DNA from: CAZQKL01 sp964593895 [NCBI: uncultured bacterium]
GTDB taxonomy: Bacteria; DYJV01
NCBI GenBank assembly: GCA_964593895.1
Contig: CAZQKL010000014.1
Coordinates: forward strand, 1 to 26,934
Length of the DNA stretch: 26,934 nt
Reading direction: 5' to 3'
Positions 16,718-26,487 of the stretch are shown piece after piece. A program made the translations under genes and the position numbers. The stretch's first letter is position 1. The number at the start of each line of letters is the position of its first letter. The notes under the pieces are model-generated. The model made no database searches. It had not been told where the DNA came from and was given only the letters and a program-made list of their open reading frames with translations.

Positions 16718-18058
16718 ATGATTAAAATTGACCTACCTCAAAGAGAAATTCCAAAAAAATGGTATAACATCCAGGCAGATATGGATGAACAGCTTCCTCC
16801 TCCATTAAATCCTGAAACAAAAGAACCTGTAAGTCCAGACCAACTTTTAATGATTTTCCCCGAAGAATTAATAAAACAGGAAGTATCCCAGGAAAAATTC
16901 ATTGATATTCCAGAGGAAGTATTAAAAATCTATTCAATATGGAGACCTTCACCACTTATGAGAGCAAAAAGACTTGAAGAGTATCTCAATACACCAGCAA
17001 AAATATATTTTAAATATGAAGGTGTAAGCCCAGCAGGAAGTCATAAACCAAATACAGCGGTAGCTCAAGCATATTACAATAAAAAAGCAGGGATTAAAAG
17101 ATTAACAACTGAAACTGGAGCTGGCCAATGGGGAAGCGCTCTTGCTTTAGCAGGAGCATATTTCAATCTTGAAATCATGATTTACATGGTAAAAGTAAGT
17201 TATGAACAGAAACCTTTTAGAAAATATATGATTGAAACATGGGGGGCAAAAGTTGTTCCAAGTCCAAGCAATTTAACAGAAACTGGAAGAAAAATTTTAG
17301 CTGAAGACCCCAATAATCCAGGTTCACTTGGAATTGCAATTAGTGAAGCAGTGGAAGATGCGGTCTCTCGTAAAGATACAAATTATTCTCTTGGAAGTGT
17401 TTTAAATCATGTTTGCCTTCATCAAACAATTATTGGAGAAGAAGCTATTAAACAGTTTAAAATGATAGATGACTTTCCAGATATTGTTATTGGTTGCGTG
17501 GGAGGTGGAAGTAACTTTGCAGGCTTATCGTTTCCATTTTTAAGAGAAAAAATTTATGGGAAAAATATAGAAATCATTGCAGTTGAACCAACTGCTTGCC
17601 CTACTTTAACTAAAGGAATATACGAATACGATTATGGAGACCTTGCAGGATTAACTCCTCTTTTAAAAATGTTTACACTTGGTCATAAATTTATGCCACC
17701 AAAAATTCACGCTGGAGGCTTGAGATATCATGGCATGGCTCCTCTTGTAAGCTATTTTACAAAAAAAGGATTAATAAAACCAGTTGCATATAACCAGCTT
17801 GATGTTTTTAAAGCCGCTGTTGATTTTGCAAGAATTGAAGGATTGATTGTTGCTCCAGAATCAGCTCATGCGGTGAAATGTGCAATTGATGAAGCAATAA
17901 AATGTAAGGAAGAAAATAATCCAAAAACTATCCTATTTAATTTAAGTGGACATGGATATTTTGATTTAACCTCATACGATAAATATTTAAAAGGGGAACT
18001 TGAAGATTATCCTCTTCCAGAAGAAGAGCTACAAAAATCTATAAAAGATTTACCATAA
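16718..18058 (+). CDS. trpB: Tryptophan synthase beta chain, TrpB2 type
   Basis: This PLP enzyme makes tryptophan from indole and serine. The 446-residue length and the N-terminal extension ([16 protein letters not shown]) mark the TrpB2 subgroup, which is longer than the usual 390-400-residue TrpB1 and lacks the full TrpA-binding surface. K110 in GSHKPNT is the PLP lysine, E132 in TETGAGQWG the catalytic acid, and GCVGGGSNF (259-267) binds the PLP phosphate. The ATG follows GGAGG. It is a single-gene unit with its own promoter and a hairpin after the stop. There is no trpA nearby, in line with TrpB2 acting alone, for example to salvage indole. A different beta-replacement activity has been proposed for some TrpB2 proteins and cannot be excluded. 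Confidence 0.93.
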   Translation: MIKIDLPQREIPKKWYNIQADMDEQLPPPLNPETKEPVSPDQLLMIFPEELIKQEVSQEKFIDIPEEVLKIYSIWRPSPLMRAKRLEEYLNTPAKIYFKYEGVSPAGSHKPNTAVAQAYYNKKAGIKRLTTETGAGQWGSALALAGAYFNLEIMIYMVKVSYEQKPFRKYMIETWGAKVVPSPSNLTETGRKILAEDPNNPGSLGIAISEAVEDAVSRKDTNYSLGSVLNHVCLHQTIIGEEAIKQFKMIDDFPDIVIGCVGGGSNFAGLSFPFLREKIYGKNIEIIAVEPTACPTLTKGIYEYDYGDLAGLTPLLKMFTLGHKFMPPKIHAGGLRYHGMAPLVSYFTKKGLIKPVAYNQLDVFKAAVDFARIEGLIVAPESAHAVKCAIDEAIKCKEENNPKTILFNLSGHGYFDLTSYDKYLKGELEDYPLPEEELQKSIKDLP

Positions 18059-18063
18059 AATTT

Positions 18064-19405
<1,342 letters not shown>

Positions 19406-19422
19406 TCAAAAAATCAAGAAAT

Positions 19423-20310
19423 ATGAAAGCATCTTACATAAAATTATATGAAACTGGCAAGCTAAAACAAAGAGTAGATTTTTTTATTAAGTCATTAGAA
19501 AAATGTAACCTATGCCCCCATAATTGTGGTGTAAATAGATTAAAAAATGAAAAGGGTTTTTGCAAAACAGGTAGATATGCTATTATTTCATCTTTCTTTC
19601 CTCACCATGGAGAAGAACTACCAATAAGAGGATACAATGGAAGTGGAACAATATTCTTTTCAAACTGCAATTTAAGATGTGTTTACTGTCAAAATTATGA
19701 TATAAGCCAACTTGGACACGGTGAAGAATTCACTCCGGAAGAACTTGCAGATGCTATGCTCTATTTACAAGCTCAAGGTTGCCATAATATAAATCTTGTT
19801 ACTCCATCTCATGTGGTTAGTCAATTTATGGAAGCATTACTAATTGCAGTTAAAAAAGGTCTATACATTCCAATTGTTTATAATACCTCTTCTTATGACA
19901 GTGAACTAACTTTAAATAAATTACAAGGAATTATTGATATCTATCTTCCTGATTTGAAATACTCTGATAATGAAATTGCCTACAAGTATTCAAAAGTAAA
20001 AAATTACTTTGATATTGCTAAAAAATCAATAAAAATCATGCATTCTCAGGTTGGTGATTTAAAGGTTAATTCTCAAGGGATTGCAGAAAAAGGTGTGCTT
20101 GTCCGACATCTTGTTCTGCCAAATGATATTTCAGGCACAGAAAAGGTTATAAAATTTTTAAAATCAGTATCCCCTAAAATGGCAGTTAATATAATGGCTC
20201 AATATCATCCATGTTATAAAGCTTTTGAATACCCTGAACTTTCAAGAAGAATAACAGAAAAAGAATTTAATAGAGCATTAAAATTGGCAGAAGGATTGAT
20301 TTTATACTGA
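19423..20310 (+). CDS. PflX-type radical SAM protein (COG1313)
   Basis: The 295-residue protein belongs to the radical SAM enzymes often annotated as putative pyruvate formate-lyase activating enzyme PflX. The SAM-cluster motif is C82-x3-C86-x2-C89 (CNLRCVYCQN). An N-terminal cysteine set C28, C31, C35, C47 (CNLCPHNCG, GFCKTG) is typical of this family and may hold a second metal site. The glycine-rich RGYNGSGTIFFSNC leads into the radical SAM barrel, and TPSHVV and PDLKY follow. No glycyl-radical enzyme is next to it, so its target is unknown and a true PFL activase role is doubtful. No Shine-Dalgarno precedes the ATG at 19423, so it may be translated from a short leader without one. It heads the operon with the protease, trpS and tgt. 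Confidence 0.88.
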   Translation: MKASYIKLYETGKLKQRVDFFIKSLEKCNLCPHNCGVNRLKNEKGFCKTGRYAIISSFFPHHGEELPIRGYNGSGTIFFSNCNLRCVYCQNYDISQLGHGEEFTPEELADAMLYLQAQGCHNINLVTPSHVVSQFMEALLIAVKKGLYIPIVYNTSSYDSELTLNKLQGIIDIYLPDLKYSDNEIAYKYSKVKNYFDIAKKSIKIMHSQVGDLKVNSQGIAEKGVLVRHLVLPNDISGTEKVIKFLKSVSPKMAVNIMAQYHPCYKAFEYPELSRRITEKEFNRALKLAEGLILY

Positions 20311-20331
20311 AAATAATTTATAGGAAACCTC

Positions 20332-20961
20332 ATGTTTCAAAATTATATTATAGAGATTTCACTGCTTATTTTTCCTGTGCTTGTAGCAGTTACTTTTCAT
20401 GAACTTGCACATGGATATGTAGCTTATCTATGCGGAGACCCCACAGCAAAACTTGCTGGGAGATTAACCTTAAATCCACTCAAACATCTTGACCCAATAG
20501 GAGCTTTGGTTTTCATATTAACAAGGATGATTGGGTGGGCAAAACCTGTGCCAATTAATCCAATGTATTTTAAAAATTATAGTAGAGACCTATTTTTCGT
20601 TTCACTTGCAGGTCCTTTGACAAATTTCTTAATTGCTATTATTTCAGGATTTATTCTAAAATTTTTATACACAGTTTCAACTTCAAGTCCATTTATTTAT
20701 TATAAAATTCTTGTGCCACTTGGAATTATTATGAAACTTACTGTGCAGATAAATATTGCTCTTGCTTTTTTCAATCTTATTCCAGTTCCTCCTTTAGATG
20801 GTAGTAAAATTGTGATGGCAATTCTACCTGATAATCTAAATAAATATTATGCATACATTGAACCATTTGGATTTATAATTATTTTAATTCTTGTTTTTAC
20901 AAATGTTCTTGATAGAATTTTAATACCAATAATTCAGATATTTACCTCAATTTTAACTTAA
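20332..20961 (+). CDS. Site-2 protease family (M50) membrane metalloprotease
   Basis: This is a compact 209-residue integral membrane protease. The zinc site is H23-E24-x2-H27 in TFHELAHGY inside the first membrane helix, with the third ligand D156 in PVPPLDGSK. Hydrophobic segments at about 5-30, 55-70, 88-112, 125-150 and 175-205 give several membrane passes. There is no PDZ domain and no long extracytoplasmic loop, so it belongs to the small rhomboid-sized M50 group (like Bacillus YwhC/YdiL-type proteins) rather than RseP. It would cut other membrane proteins within the bilayer; the substrate is unknown. AGGA precedes the ATG, and it lies between the radical SAM gene and trpS, a neighbourhood seen in many genomes without known functional meaning. 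Confidence 0.9.
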   Translation: MFQNYIIEISLLIFPVLVAVTFHELAHGYVAYLCGDPTAKLAGRLTLNPLKHLDPIGALVFILTRMIGWAKPVPINPMYFKNYSRDLFFVSLAGPLTNFLIAIISGFILKFLYTVSTSSPFIYYKILVPLGIIMKLTVQINIALAFFNLIPVPPLDGSKIVMAILPDNLNKYYAYIEPFGFIIILILVFTNVLDRILIPIIQIFTSILT

Positions 20962-20974
20962 ACTGGAGGCAAAA

Positions 20975-21955
20975 ATGGAAAGAGTTTTAAGTGGTATGCG
21001 ACCAACTGGTAAGCTTCATCTTGGTCATCTTCATGGTGTTTTGAAAAACTGGGTTGAACTTCAAGATAAGTATGAATGCTTCTACTTTGTTGCAGACTGG
21101 CACGCTTTAACCACAGATTACAAAAAATCTTATGAGATAAAAAATAACACATTAGAAATGGTTGCAGACTGGCTTGCAGTTGGATTAAATCCTGAAAAAT
21201 CTGTATTGTTTGTTCAGTCAAAAGTAAAAGAACATGCTGAACTCCATTTACTACTTTCAATGATAACTCCAATTGGTTGGCTTGAAAGAAATCCAACATA
21301 TAAAGAGATGAAAACTGAAATTAAAGATAAAGATTTAAATACTTACGGTTTTTTAGGTTATCCAGTTTTACAGACTGCTGATATTATAATTTACAAAGCT
21401 AAATATGTTCCAATTGGAATTGACCAAGTTCCACATCTTGAACTTTCAAGAGAAATTGTGCGAAGATTTAATTACATTTATAAAACAGATTTTTTCATTG
21501 AACCTCAACCTATATTAACAGAAGCTCCTAAGGTTCCAGGAATTGATGGAAGAAAAATGAGTAAAAGCTATAATAATGCAATTTTTATCTCAGAAAATGA
21601 AGAAGAATTAACTAAAAAAGTCCTAAATCTTGTAACAGACACTCAAAGAGTTAGAAGAAAAGACCCTGGAGACCCAAATAGATGTCTTGCATATAATTTT
21701 CATAAACTTTACTGCAAAGAAGATGAATTAAAAATGATAAATGAAGAATGCCCTAAGGCTGGAATAGGTTGCTATGATTGTAAAAAAATTCTTTTAAATA
21801 GAATTAAAGAAAAATTAGCACCAATTCAGGAAAAGAGAGAAAATTATTTAAAGGATAAAAATTTAATTACAGATATTTTGGAGGAAGGTTCTAAAAAAGC
21901 TGAAAAAGTTGCGAAAGAAACTTTAGAAAATGTAAATAGTATAATTGGACTTTGA
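20975..21955 (+). CDS. trpS: Tryptophanyl-tRNA synthetase, probably with a [4Fe-4S] site
   Basis: This class I synthetase charges tRNA-Trp. The HIGH-like signature is KLHLGHLHG (13-21) and the KMSKS loop is at 194-198; 326 residues is normal. The start follows GGAGG. In the C-terminal anticodon-binding part there are cysteines C237, C259, C266 and C269. They form C-x21-C-x6-C-x2-C, almost exactly the C-x22-C-x6-C-x2-C cluster motif known from Thermotoga maritima TrpRS, where a [4Fe-4S] cluster helps tRNA anticodon recognition (recalled from the literature). C247 lies between and could also take part. This supports an anaerobic lifestyle. The stop shares one base with the tgt start (TGATG), so the two are translationally coupled. 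Confidence 0.95.
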   Translation: MERVLSGMRPTGKLHLGHLHGVLKNWVELQDKYECFYFVADWHALTTDYKKSYEIKNNTLEMVADWLAVGLNPEKSVLFVQSKVKEHAELHLLLSMITPIGWLERNPTYKEMKTEIKDKDLNTYGFLGYPVLQTADIIIYKAKYVPIGIDQVPHLELSREIVRRFNYIYKTDFFIEPQPILTEAPKVPGIDGRKMSKSYNNAIFISENEEELTKKVLNLVTDTQRVRRKDPGDPNRCLAYNFHKLYCKEDELKMINEECPKAGIGCYDCKKILLNRIKEKLAPIQEKRENYLKDKNLITDILEEGSKKAEKVAKETLENVNSIIGL

Positions 21956-23052
21956 TGAGCTTTAAATTACTCAAAAAAGATAATTTAGCTCGGGTAGGTA
22001 TTTTAAAAACAAATCATGGTGAAATAAAGACCCCTTTTTTTATGCCTGTTGGAACTTATGGAAGTGTAAAATCAGTATGCCCAGAAGATTTAACTAAAAA
22101 AATTGGAACAAAAATCATCCTTTCAAATACTTACCATCTATATTTAAGACCTGGAATTGAAGTTTTAAAAAAATTTAATGGATTACATAATTTTATGAAT
22201 TGGAAAAAAATAATTCTTACTGATAGTGGTGGTTTTCAAGTTTACAGTCTTGCAAGGTTAAGAAGAAAAAGTGACGAAGGGGTTGAATTTCAATCTCATA
22301 TTGATGGTTCAAAGCATTTTTTTACACCTGAAAAAGTAATTGAAATTCAGGAAATAATTAATTCAGATATTATGATGATATTTGATGACTGTGTTGAGTA
22401 TGGAAAGGATGAAAAAGAATATTTAAGAGCAATGAAAAGAACAACCAAGTGGGCAGAAAGATGTAAAAAAAGTAAAAAAAGCAGTAATCTATTATTTGGA
22501 ATAATTCAAGGAGGATTTAGTGAAAAATTAAGAATTATTCATTTAGAAGAAATTACCTCAATAGGGTTTGATGGATATGCAATTGGTGGATTAAGTGTTG
22601 GGGAACCAAAAGAAGAAATGTATAAAATTATTGATTTTTTAACACCTAAAATGCCTGAAAATAAGCCAAGATATTTAATGGGAGTTGGTAAACCAGAAGA
22701 TATTCTTTTTGCAGTTGAAAAAGGGATTGACATGTTTGATTGCGTTTTACCAACAAGAAATGCAAGAAATGGCACTCTTTTTACTTCAAATGGACCTATA
22801 AATATAAAAAAAGAGATTTATAAAAAATCTGAAGAACCGATTGATGAAAACTGTTCATGCTACACATGTAAAAACTTTTCAAAAGCATATTTAAGACATC
22901 TTTTTATAAATAGAGAACTTTTAGCTTATAGATTAAATACAATTCATAATTTGTTTTTTTACATTGAGCTTATGAAAAAAATTCAAAAATCTATTGAATT
23001 AGGGAAATTTAATGATTTTAAAATTGAATTTCTCAAAAAATATCAAAATTAA
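21955..23052 (+). CDS. tgt: tRNA-guanine transglycosylase (queuine synthase step)
   Basis: This enzyme exchanges guanine-34 in GUN-anticodon tRNAs for preQ1 on the way to queuosine. ATG at 21955, overlapping the trpS stop by one base, is chosen; the TTG one codon earlier is in frame but inferior. It has 365 residues. D90 in LTDSGGFQVYS is the conserved catalytic aspartate, and the nucleophile aspartate lies in MFDCVLPTRNARNGT. GYAIGGLSVGE is the base-recognition loop. The zinc site CSCYTC with the later histidine in NTIHN is intact. It closes the operon, and its last 20 bases overlap the convergent pseudouridine synthase gene. No other queuosine genes (queA, queC-F) are in the window. Confidence 0.96.
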   Translation: MSFKLLKKDNLARVGILKTNHGEIKTPFFMPVGTYGSVKSVCPEDLTKKIGTKIILSNTYHLYLRPGIEVLKKFNGLHNFMNWKKIILTDSGGFQVYSLARLRRKSDEGVEFQSHIDGSKHFFTPEKVIEIQEIINSDIMMIFDDCVEYGKDEKEYLRAMKRTTKWAERCKKSKKSSNLLFGIIQGGFSEKLRIIHLEEITSIGFDGYAIGGLSVGEPKEEMYKIIDFLTPKMPENKPRYLMGVGKPEDILFAVEKGIDMFDCVLPTRNARNGTLFTSNGPINIKKEIYKKSEEPIDENCSCYTCKNFSKAYLRHLFINRELLAYRLNTIHNLFFYIELMKKIQKSIELGKFNDFKIEFLKKYQN

Positions 23053-23884
23053 GTAATATTTTAAGATACTTTCTTGCTTCTTCTTTTAAAAGAGAGAAAT
23101 CAAAAAAATTTAAATTTAGCTCTTTAGAATAATATCCAAAACAGAAAAGAAACATATCAATATTTATTTTGCTACCATAAACTGTATCTCCAATTAATGG
23201 ATGAGATTTATAAGATAAATGTGCTCTTATCTGATGCCTTGCTCCTTTATATATTTTTGCACAAACTATACTGAAAGTTGAATAAATTCCAACTGGAAAA
23301 ACCTCTGTTATAATTTTATCTGAGATTTTATCAAGAACCTTGACAATTTTTCTTCTTTTATAATCAATAGAATTTGCAATTTTAATTTTACTCAAAAATC
23401 TTCCTTCAACAAAAGTTAAATAATATTTCTCAATTTTTTTATCTTCTTCTTCCTGTTTAAATTTTTTATAAAAATCTTCTGTTTTTGATGCGATTAAAAA
23501 GCCTTGAGAATAATAATCAAGTCTATTTAATAATTTTACATTTTCTCCATATATACTTTTTAAAAAATTTTCCACAGAAAATTTGCTTTTAAATAACTCT
23601 TGAGAATGAAACCTTGCTGGTTTATAAATTATTAAATAATCTTTTGTTTCTTTTACAATTTTTAGATTAGAATTCCTGTAATCAAAATTTTCATCAATAA
23701 ATTCAACTTCAATCAAATCTCCTTTTTCAGGTTTTTCACTCTTTTTTGCTAATCTACGATTAATGTAAATTCTGTTTTCAGAAAATAAAAATTTTATCCT
23801 TCTTCTACTTAAATTCAGAGTTTGAGATATAAATTTATCAAGTCTGTTATAATTATTGCTTAAAACACAAAACGAAACTCTCAT
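23033..23884 (-). CDS. RluA-family pseudouridine synthase
   Basis: The 283-residue protein has an S4-like RNA-binding domain at the N-terminus ([21 protein letters not shown]) and a RluA-type catalytic domain. The catalytic aspartate is D123 in [13 protein letters not shown]. The usual RLDxxTSG is altered to RLDYYSQG, but the aspartate is kept. YLTFVEG and [17 protein letters not shown] are the other expected motifs. It isomerises specific uridines in rRNA or tRNA; which ones cannot be said from sequence, as the family includes RluA, RluC, RluD and others. The ATG overlaps the mnmG stop by the four bases ATGA, so it is co-translated with mnmG. The low-complexity tail ([15 protein letters not shown]) is less conserved. 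Moderate divergence suggests a fast-evolving member rather than a dead gene. Confidence 0.88.
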   Translation of the reverse strand: MRVSFCVLSNNYNRLDKFISQTLNLSRRRIKFLFSENRIYINRRLAKKSEKPEKGDLIEVEFIDENFDYRNSNLKIVKETKDYLIIYKPARFHSQELFKSKFSVENFLKSIYGENVKLLNRLDYYSQGFLIASKTEDFYKKFKQEEEDKKIEKYYLTFVEGRFLSKIKIANSIDYKRRKIVKVLDKISDKIITEVFPVGIYSTFSIVCAKIYKGARHQIRAHLSYKSHPLIGDTVYGSKINIDMFLFCFGYYSKELNLNFFDFSLLKEEARKYLKILLNFDIF

Positions 23885-25761
23885 TTTCTTTTTTTATACT
23901 CGTGCCATTTTTTTAAATAAATTGATAAAATAGAAATAGCAGCAGGAGTAATACCTGAAATCCTTGAAGCTTGCCCCAATGTCGTTGGTTTAATTTTTTT
24001 CAATTTTTCCCTGACTTCATTTGATAACCCTTGAACTAAATCGTAATCAAAATCTTCAGGAATTTTTTTACTTTCAAGATTTTTAAATTTTTTAATCTGC
24101 TCAAGCTGTCTTTTTATATATCCTTCATATTTAATTTCAATTTCTGCTTCTCTATCAATAATTCTGTTAATAGATTTGACCTCATCTGTAAGATTAAAAA
24201 TATCCTCAATTCTTATTTCTGGCCTTTTTAAAAGATTATATGCAGAAATTGATTGTTTTAATGGAGAAGTTCCTTTTTTTATAAGATATTCATTTGTCTT
24301 AGGCGACACAGAAATTTTTGCTTTTTTTAATTTTTCTATCAATTCTTTTGTCTTTTTAGCTTTAAATTCCACAAGTTCCATCTGCTCTTTTGAAATTAAA
24401 CCAAGTTCAAATCCGATTTTACTTAATCTTAAATCTGCATTATCCTCTCTTAAAATCAATCTATATTCTGCACGAGACGTAAACATTCTGTAAGGTTCTC
24501 TTGTCCCTTTTGTAACAAGGTCATCAACAAGAACTGCCATATAGCATTGAGACCTATCTGGCAAAAATGGTTCTCTTTTTAAAATTGCACAAGCAGCATT
24601 AATTCCAGCCCACAAACCTTGTGCAGCAGCTTCTTCATATCCAGAAGTTCCATTTATTTGACCAGCTAAATAAAGACCTTTAATTAATTTTGTCTCTAAA
24701 GTTGGTTTTAATTGAGTTGGGTCAACATAATCATATTCTATAGCATAAGCAGGTCTTAAAATTTCTGCTTCCTCAAGTCCTTTTACCATATGAACAATTT
24801 TTTCCTGATACTCATAAGGAAAACAATTTCCAAGTCCCTTAGCATAAATCTCTTCTGTATCTTTTCCCTCAGGTTCTAACACCACTTGATGTCTATCCTT
24901 TTCAGGAAATTTCATTACTTTGTCTTCAAGGCTTGGACAATATCTTGCACTTACTCCTTTAATTTCACCACTGTATAATGGTGAAAGATGGATATTTTCT
25001 CTCATGAATTTATGAATTCTTTCATTTGTATATCCCATGAAACATGGAAGCTGTTCAGGATGGAAATTTTCTAAATCTGTCCTCCAGGAAAAAGGTATAA
25101 CATTTTCATCTCCATACTGAATTTCAAATTGTGAAAAATCTATTGTTGATTTTTTCAATCTTGGTGGGGTGCCAGTTTTCATCCGACCAATTCTAAATCC
25201 AAGCTGTTTTAAATTATCAGCAAGTTCATTTGATGCAAATTCTCCAGCTCTTCCTGCTGGGATTTTTCTTTCTCCAATATGAATTAAACCATGAAGAAAA
25301 GTTCCAGTTGTTAAAATAACTTTTTTTGCATAATATTCAACTCCTATTTCATCAATTACACCTTTTACAGAATTATTTTCAACAATTAATTTCACAACAA
25401 GTGATTGCTTAAGATGTAAATTAGGTATCTTTTCAAGGAAATGTTTCATATTAAGTCTGTATTGAGCTTTATCGCATTGAACTCTTGTTCCTTGAACAGC
25501 AGGTCCCTTACTTGTATTTAAAATTCTAAATTGAATTCCTGTTTTATCTGTTATCCATGGCATTAGCCCTCCAAGAGCATCAATTTCTCTAACAAGATGG
25601 CCTTTTGCAAGTCCACCAATTGAAGGATTACAAGACATTTGTCCTATTGTATCAAGATTGATGTTAAATAAAAGCACACTTAACCCTAATCTTACGCAAG
25701 CAAAACTTGCTTCTATACCTGCATGTCCAGCTCCTACAACTATTACATCAAACTCTCTCAT
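23881..25761 (-). CDS. mnmG: tRNA uridine-5-carboxymethylaminomethyl modification enzyme MnmG (GidA)
   Basis: With MnmE, this FAD protein installs the cmnm5 group on wobble uridine-34 of several tRNAs. ATG at 25761 is chosen: GAGG lies six bases upstream, and the in-frame TTG four codons earlier overlaps that site. It has 626 residues, normal for the family. FAD binding is at GAGHAGIEA (10-18). The conserved cysteines are C44 in SCNPSIGG and the one in [16 protein letters not shown] and FTSRAEYRL are family hallmarks, and the C-terminal MnmE-binding helices end in [13 protein letters not shown]. It has a good promoter upstream. No mnmE is in the window. Confidence 0.97.
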   Translation of the reverse strand: MREFDVIVVGAGHAGIEASFACVRLGLSVLLFNINLDTIGQMSCNPSIGGLAKGHLVREIDALGGLMPWITDKTGIQFRILNTSKGPAVQGTRVQCDKAQYRLNMKHFLEKIPNLHLKQSLVVKLIVENNSVKGVIDEIGVEYYAKKVILTTGTFLHGLIHIGERKIPAGRAGEFASNELADNLKQLGFRIGRMKTGTPPRLKKSTIDFSQFEIQYGDENVIPFSWRTDLENFHPEQLPCFMGYTNERIHKFMRENIHLSPLYSGEIKGVSARYCPSLEDKVMKFPEKDRHQVVLEPEGKDTEEIYAKGLGNCFPYEYQEKIVHMVKGLEEAEILRPAYAIEYDYVDPTQLKPTLETKLIKGLYLAGQINGTSGYEEAAAQGLWAGINAACAILKREPFLPDRSQCYMAVLVDDLVTKGTREPYRMFTSRAEYRLILREDNADLRLSKIGFELGLISKEQMELVEFKAKKTKELIEKLKKAKISVSPKTNEYLIKKGTSPLKQSISAYNLLKRPEIRIEDIFNLTDEVKSINRIIDREAEIEIKYEGYIKRQLEQIKKFKNLESKKIPEDFDYDLVQGLSNEVREKLKKIKPTTLGQASRISGITPAAISILSIYLKKWHEYKKRK

Positions 25762-25778
25762 GATTAACCTCAAAAATT

Positions 25779-25806
25779 GTTATAGATTAAAACATAGGAT
25801 TGTCAA
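25779..25806 (-). promoter_or_regulatory. mnmG promoter
   Basis: On the minus strand a perfect TTGACA (25806-25801) and TATAAC (25784-25779) are separated by 16 bases, 17 bases before the mnmG ATG. Confidence 0.65.
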
Positions 25807-25822
25807 GAAATTTTCTTGACAA
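25800..25822. repeat. Perfect 10-bp inverted repeat spanning divergent -35 boxes
   Basis: TTGTCAAGAA (25800-25809) and its exact reverse complement TTCTTGACAA (25813-25822) flank a 3-base centre. Each arm contains a perfect TTGACA -35 box, one per direction, so the repeat may simply be two mirrored promoters, or an operator that controls both. Confidence 0.7.
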
Positions 25823-25844
25823 AATTTTATTATAACTTTATTCA
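25816..25844 (+). promoter_or_regulatory. Probable promoter giving a leaderless mRNA
   Basis: TTGACA (25816-25821) and TATTCA (25839-25844) with a 17-base spacer. The expected transcription start falls at about 25851-25852, on the ATG of the next gene, which has no Shine-Dalgarno. Confidence 0.45.
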
Positions 25845-25851
25845 AAATTTA

Positions 25852-26487
25852 ATGCGTTATCAAGTAATTATTACTTTAACTGACGGTGCTAAATACTATC
25901 TTGAAAAAATAAATACAACAGAAAAAGAATTAAATGAAGTAAAAAAACTGTATAAAATTCCTAATATAAAACATGAAAAAGCACTTTTTGTTGCAAGACT
26001 TTTCACTGAAACTGAGTTGAAAAAAGTTATAAATTTTCTGATAAATAATGACTACGTTCTCTCATTTAAAATTCAAAAAATTAATCCCTTCATTCTTGAA
26101 GATGATGTAGTATCATTTTCAAAACTTGCAAGAACTTATACTCAAGGAGCAAACTGGGAAACAATATCTTTTGAAATAATTGATGGAATGTTTATTATGG
26201 GCTATGGAATAATTGAAGAAAATTTTCAATTAAGAAAAGAATACAGAAATTATATTGGTGCAAAAAAAATTCTTGACATGTTAGGAAAAGAGATAACAAT
26301 AAAAAACATAGACAAAATACAAAATTTTTTAACAAATACCAAAGGAATTGATGATATTTATCAATTTGTTTCAGAAATAGAAAACTGTCCCCCTGAAAAA
26401 TTAGCTAAAGTTTTAGCTGAAATTGAAAAAATATTACTTACTCCTTCCAAAGAATCTGATAAAATAATAAAATTCACAAAAAAGTAA
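25852..26487 (+). CDS. Uncharacterised 211-residue cytoplasmic protein
   Basis: I do not recognise this family. ATG at 25852 is chosen because the in-frame TTG upstream is itself the -35 box of the promoter. The N-terminus (YQVIITLTDGAKYYLEKI) and the alternating strands and helices up to about residue 75 look like a small alpha/beta fold. A Trp- and Tyr-bearing middle (SFSKLARTYTQGANWETISFEI) follows, and the second half is mostly charged helix (KNIDKIQNFL, EKLAKVLAEIEKILL). There is no signal peptide, membrane segment or clustered cysteine set. Its stop abuts the convergent rplI stop with no gap. A near-leaderless start suggests expression without Shine-Dalgarno pairing. Base composition matches its neighbours, so there is no sign of recent transfer. 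Confidence 0.7.
   Translation: MRYQVIITLTDGAKYYLEKINTTEKELNEVKKLYKIPNIKHEKALFVARLFTETELKKVINFLINNDYVLSFKIQKINPFILEDDVVSFSKLARTYTQGANWETISFEIIDGMFIMGYGIIEENFQLRKEYRNYIGAKKILDMLGKEITIKNIDKIQNFLTNTKGIDDIYQFVSEIENCPPEKLAKVLAEIEKILLTPSKESDKIIKFTKK

Noticed and set aside
20958-21299. Minus-strand frame of 113 residues opposite trpS
   Set aside because: It is a shadow of a well-conserved synthetase gene, with no ribosome-binding site or family resemblance.
23033-23884. Pseudouridine synthase as a pseudogene
   Set aside because: The catalytic motif is altered (RLDYYSQG), but the aspartate, the HQIRAHL motif and the full reading frame are intact.
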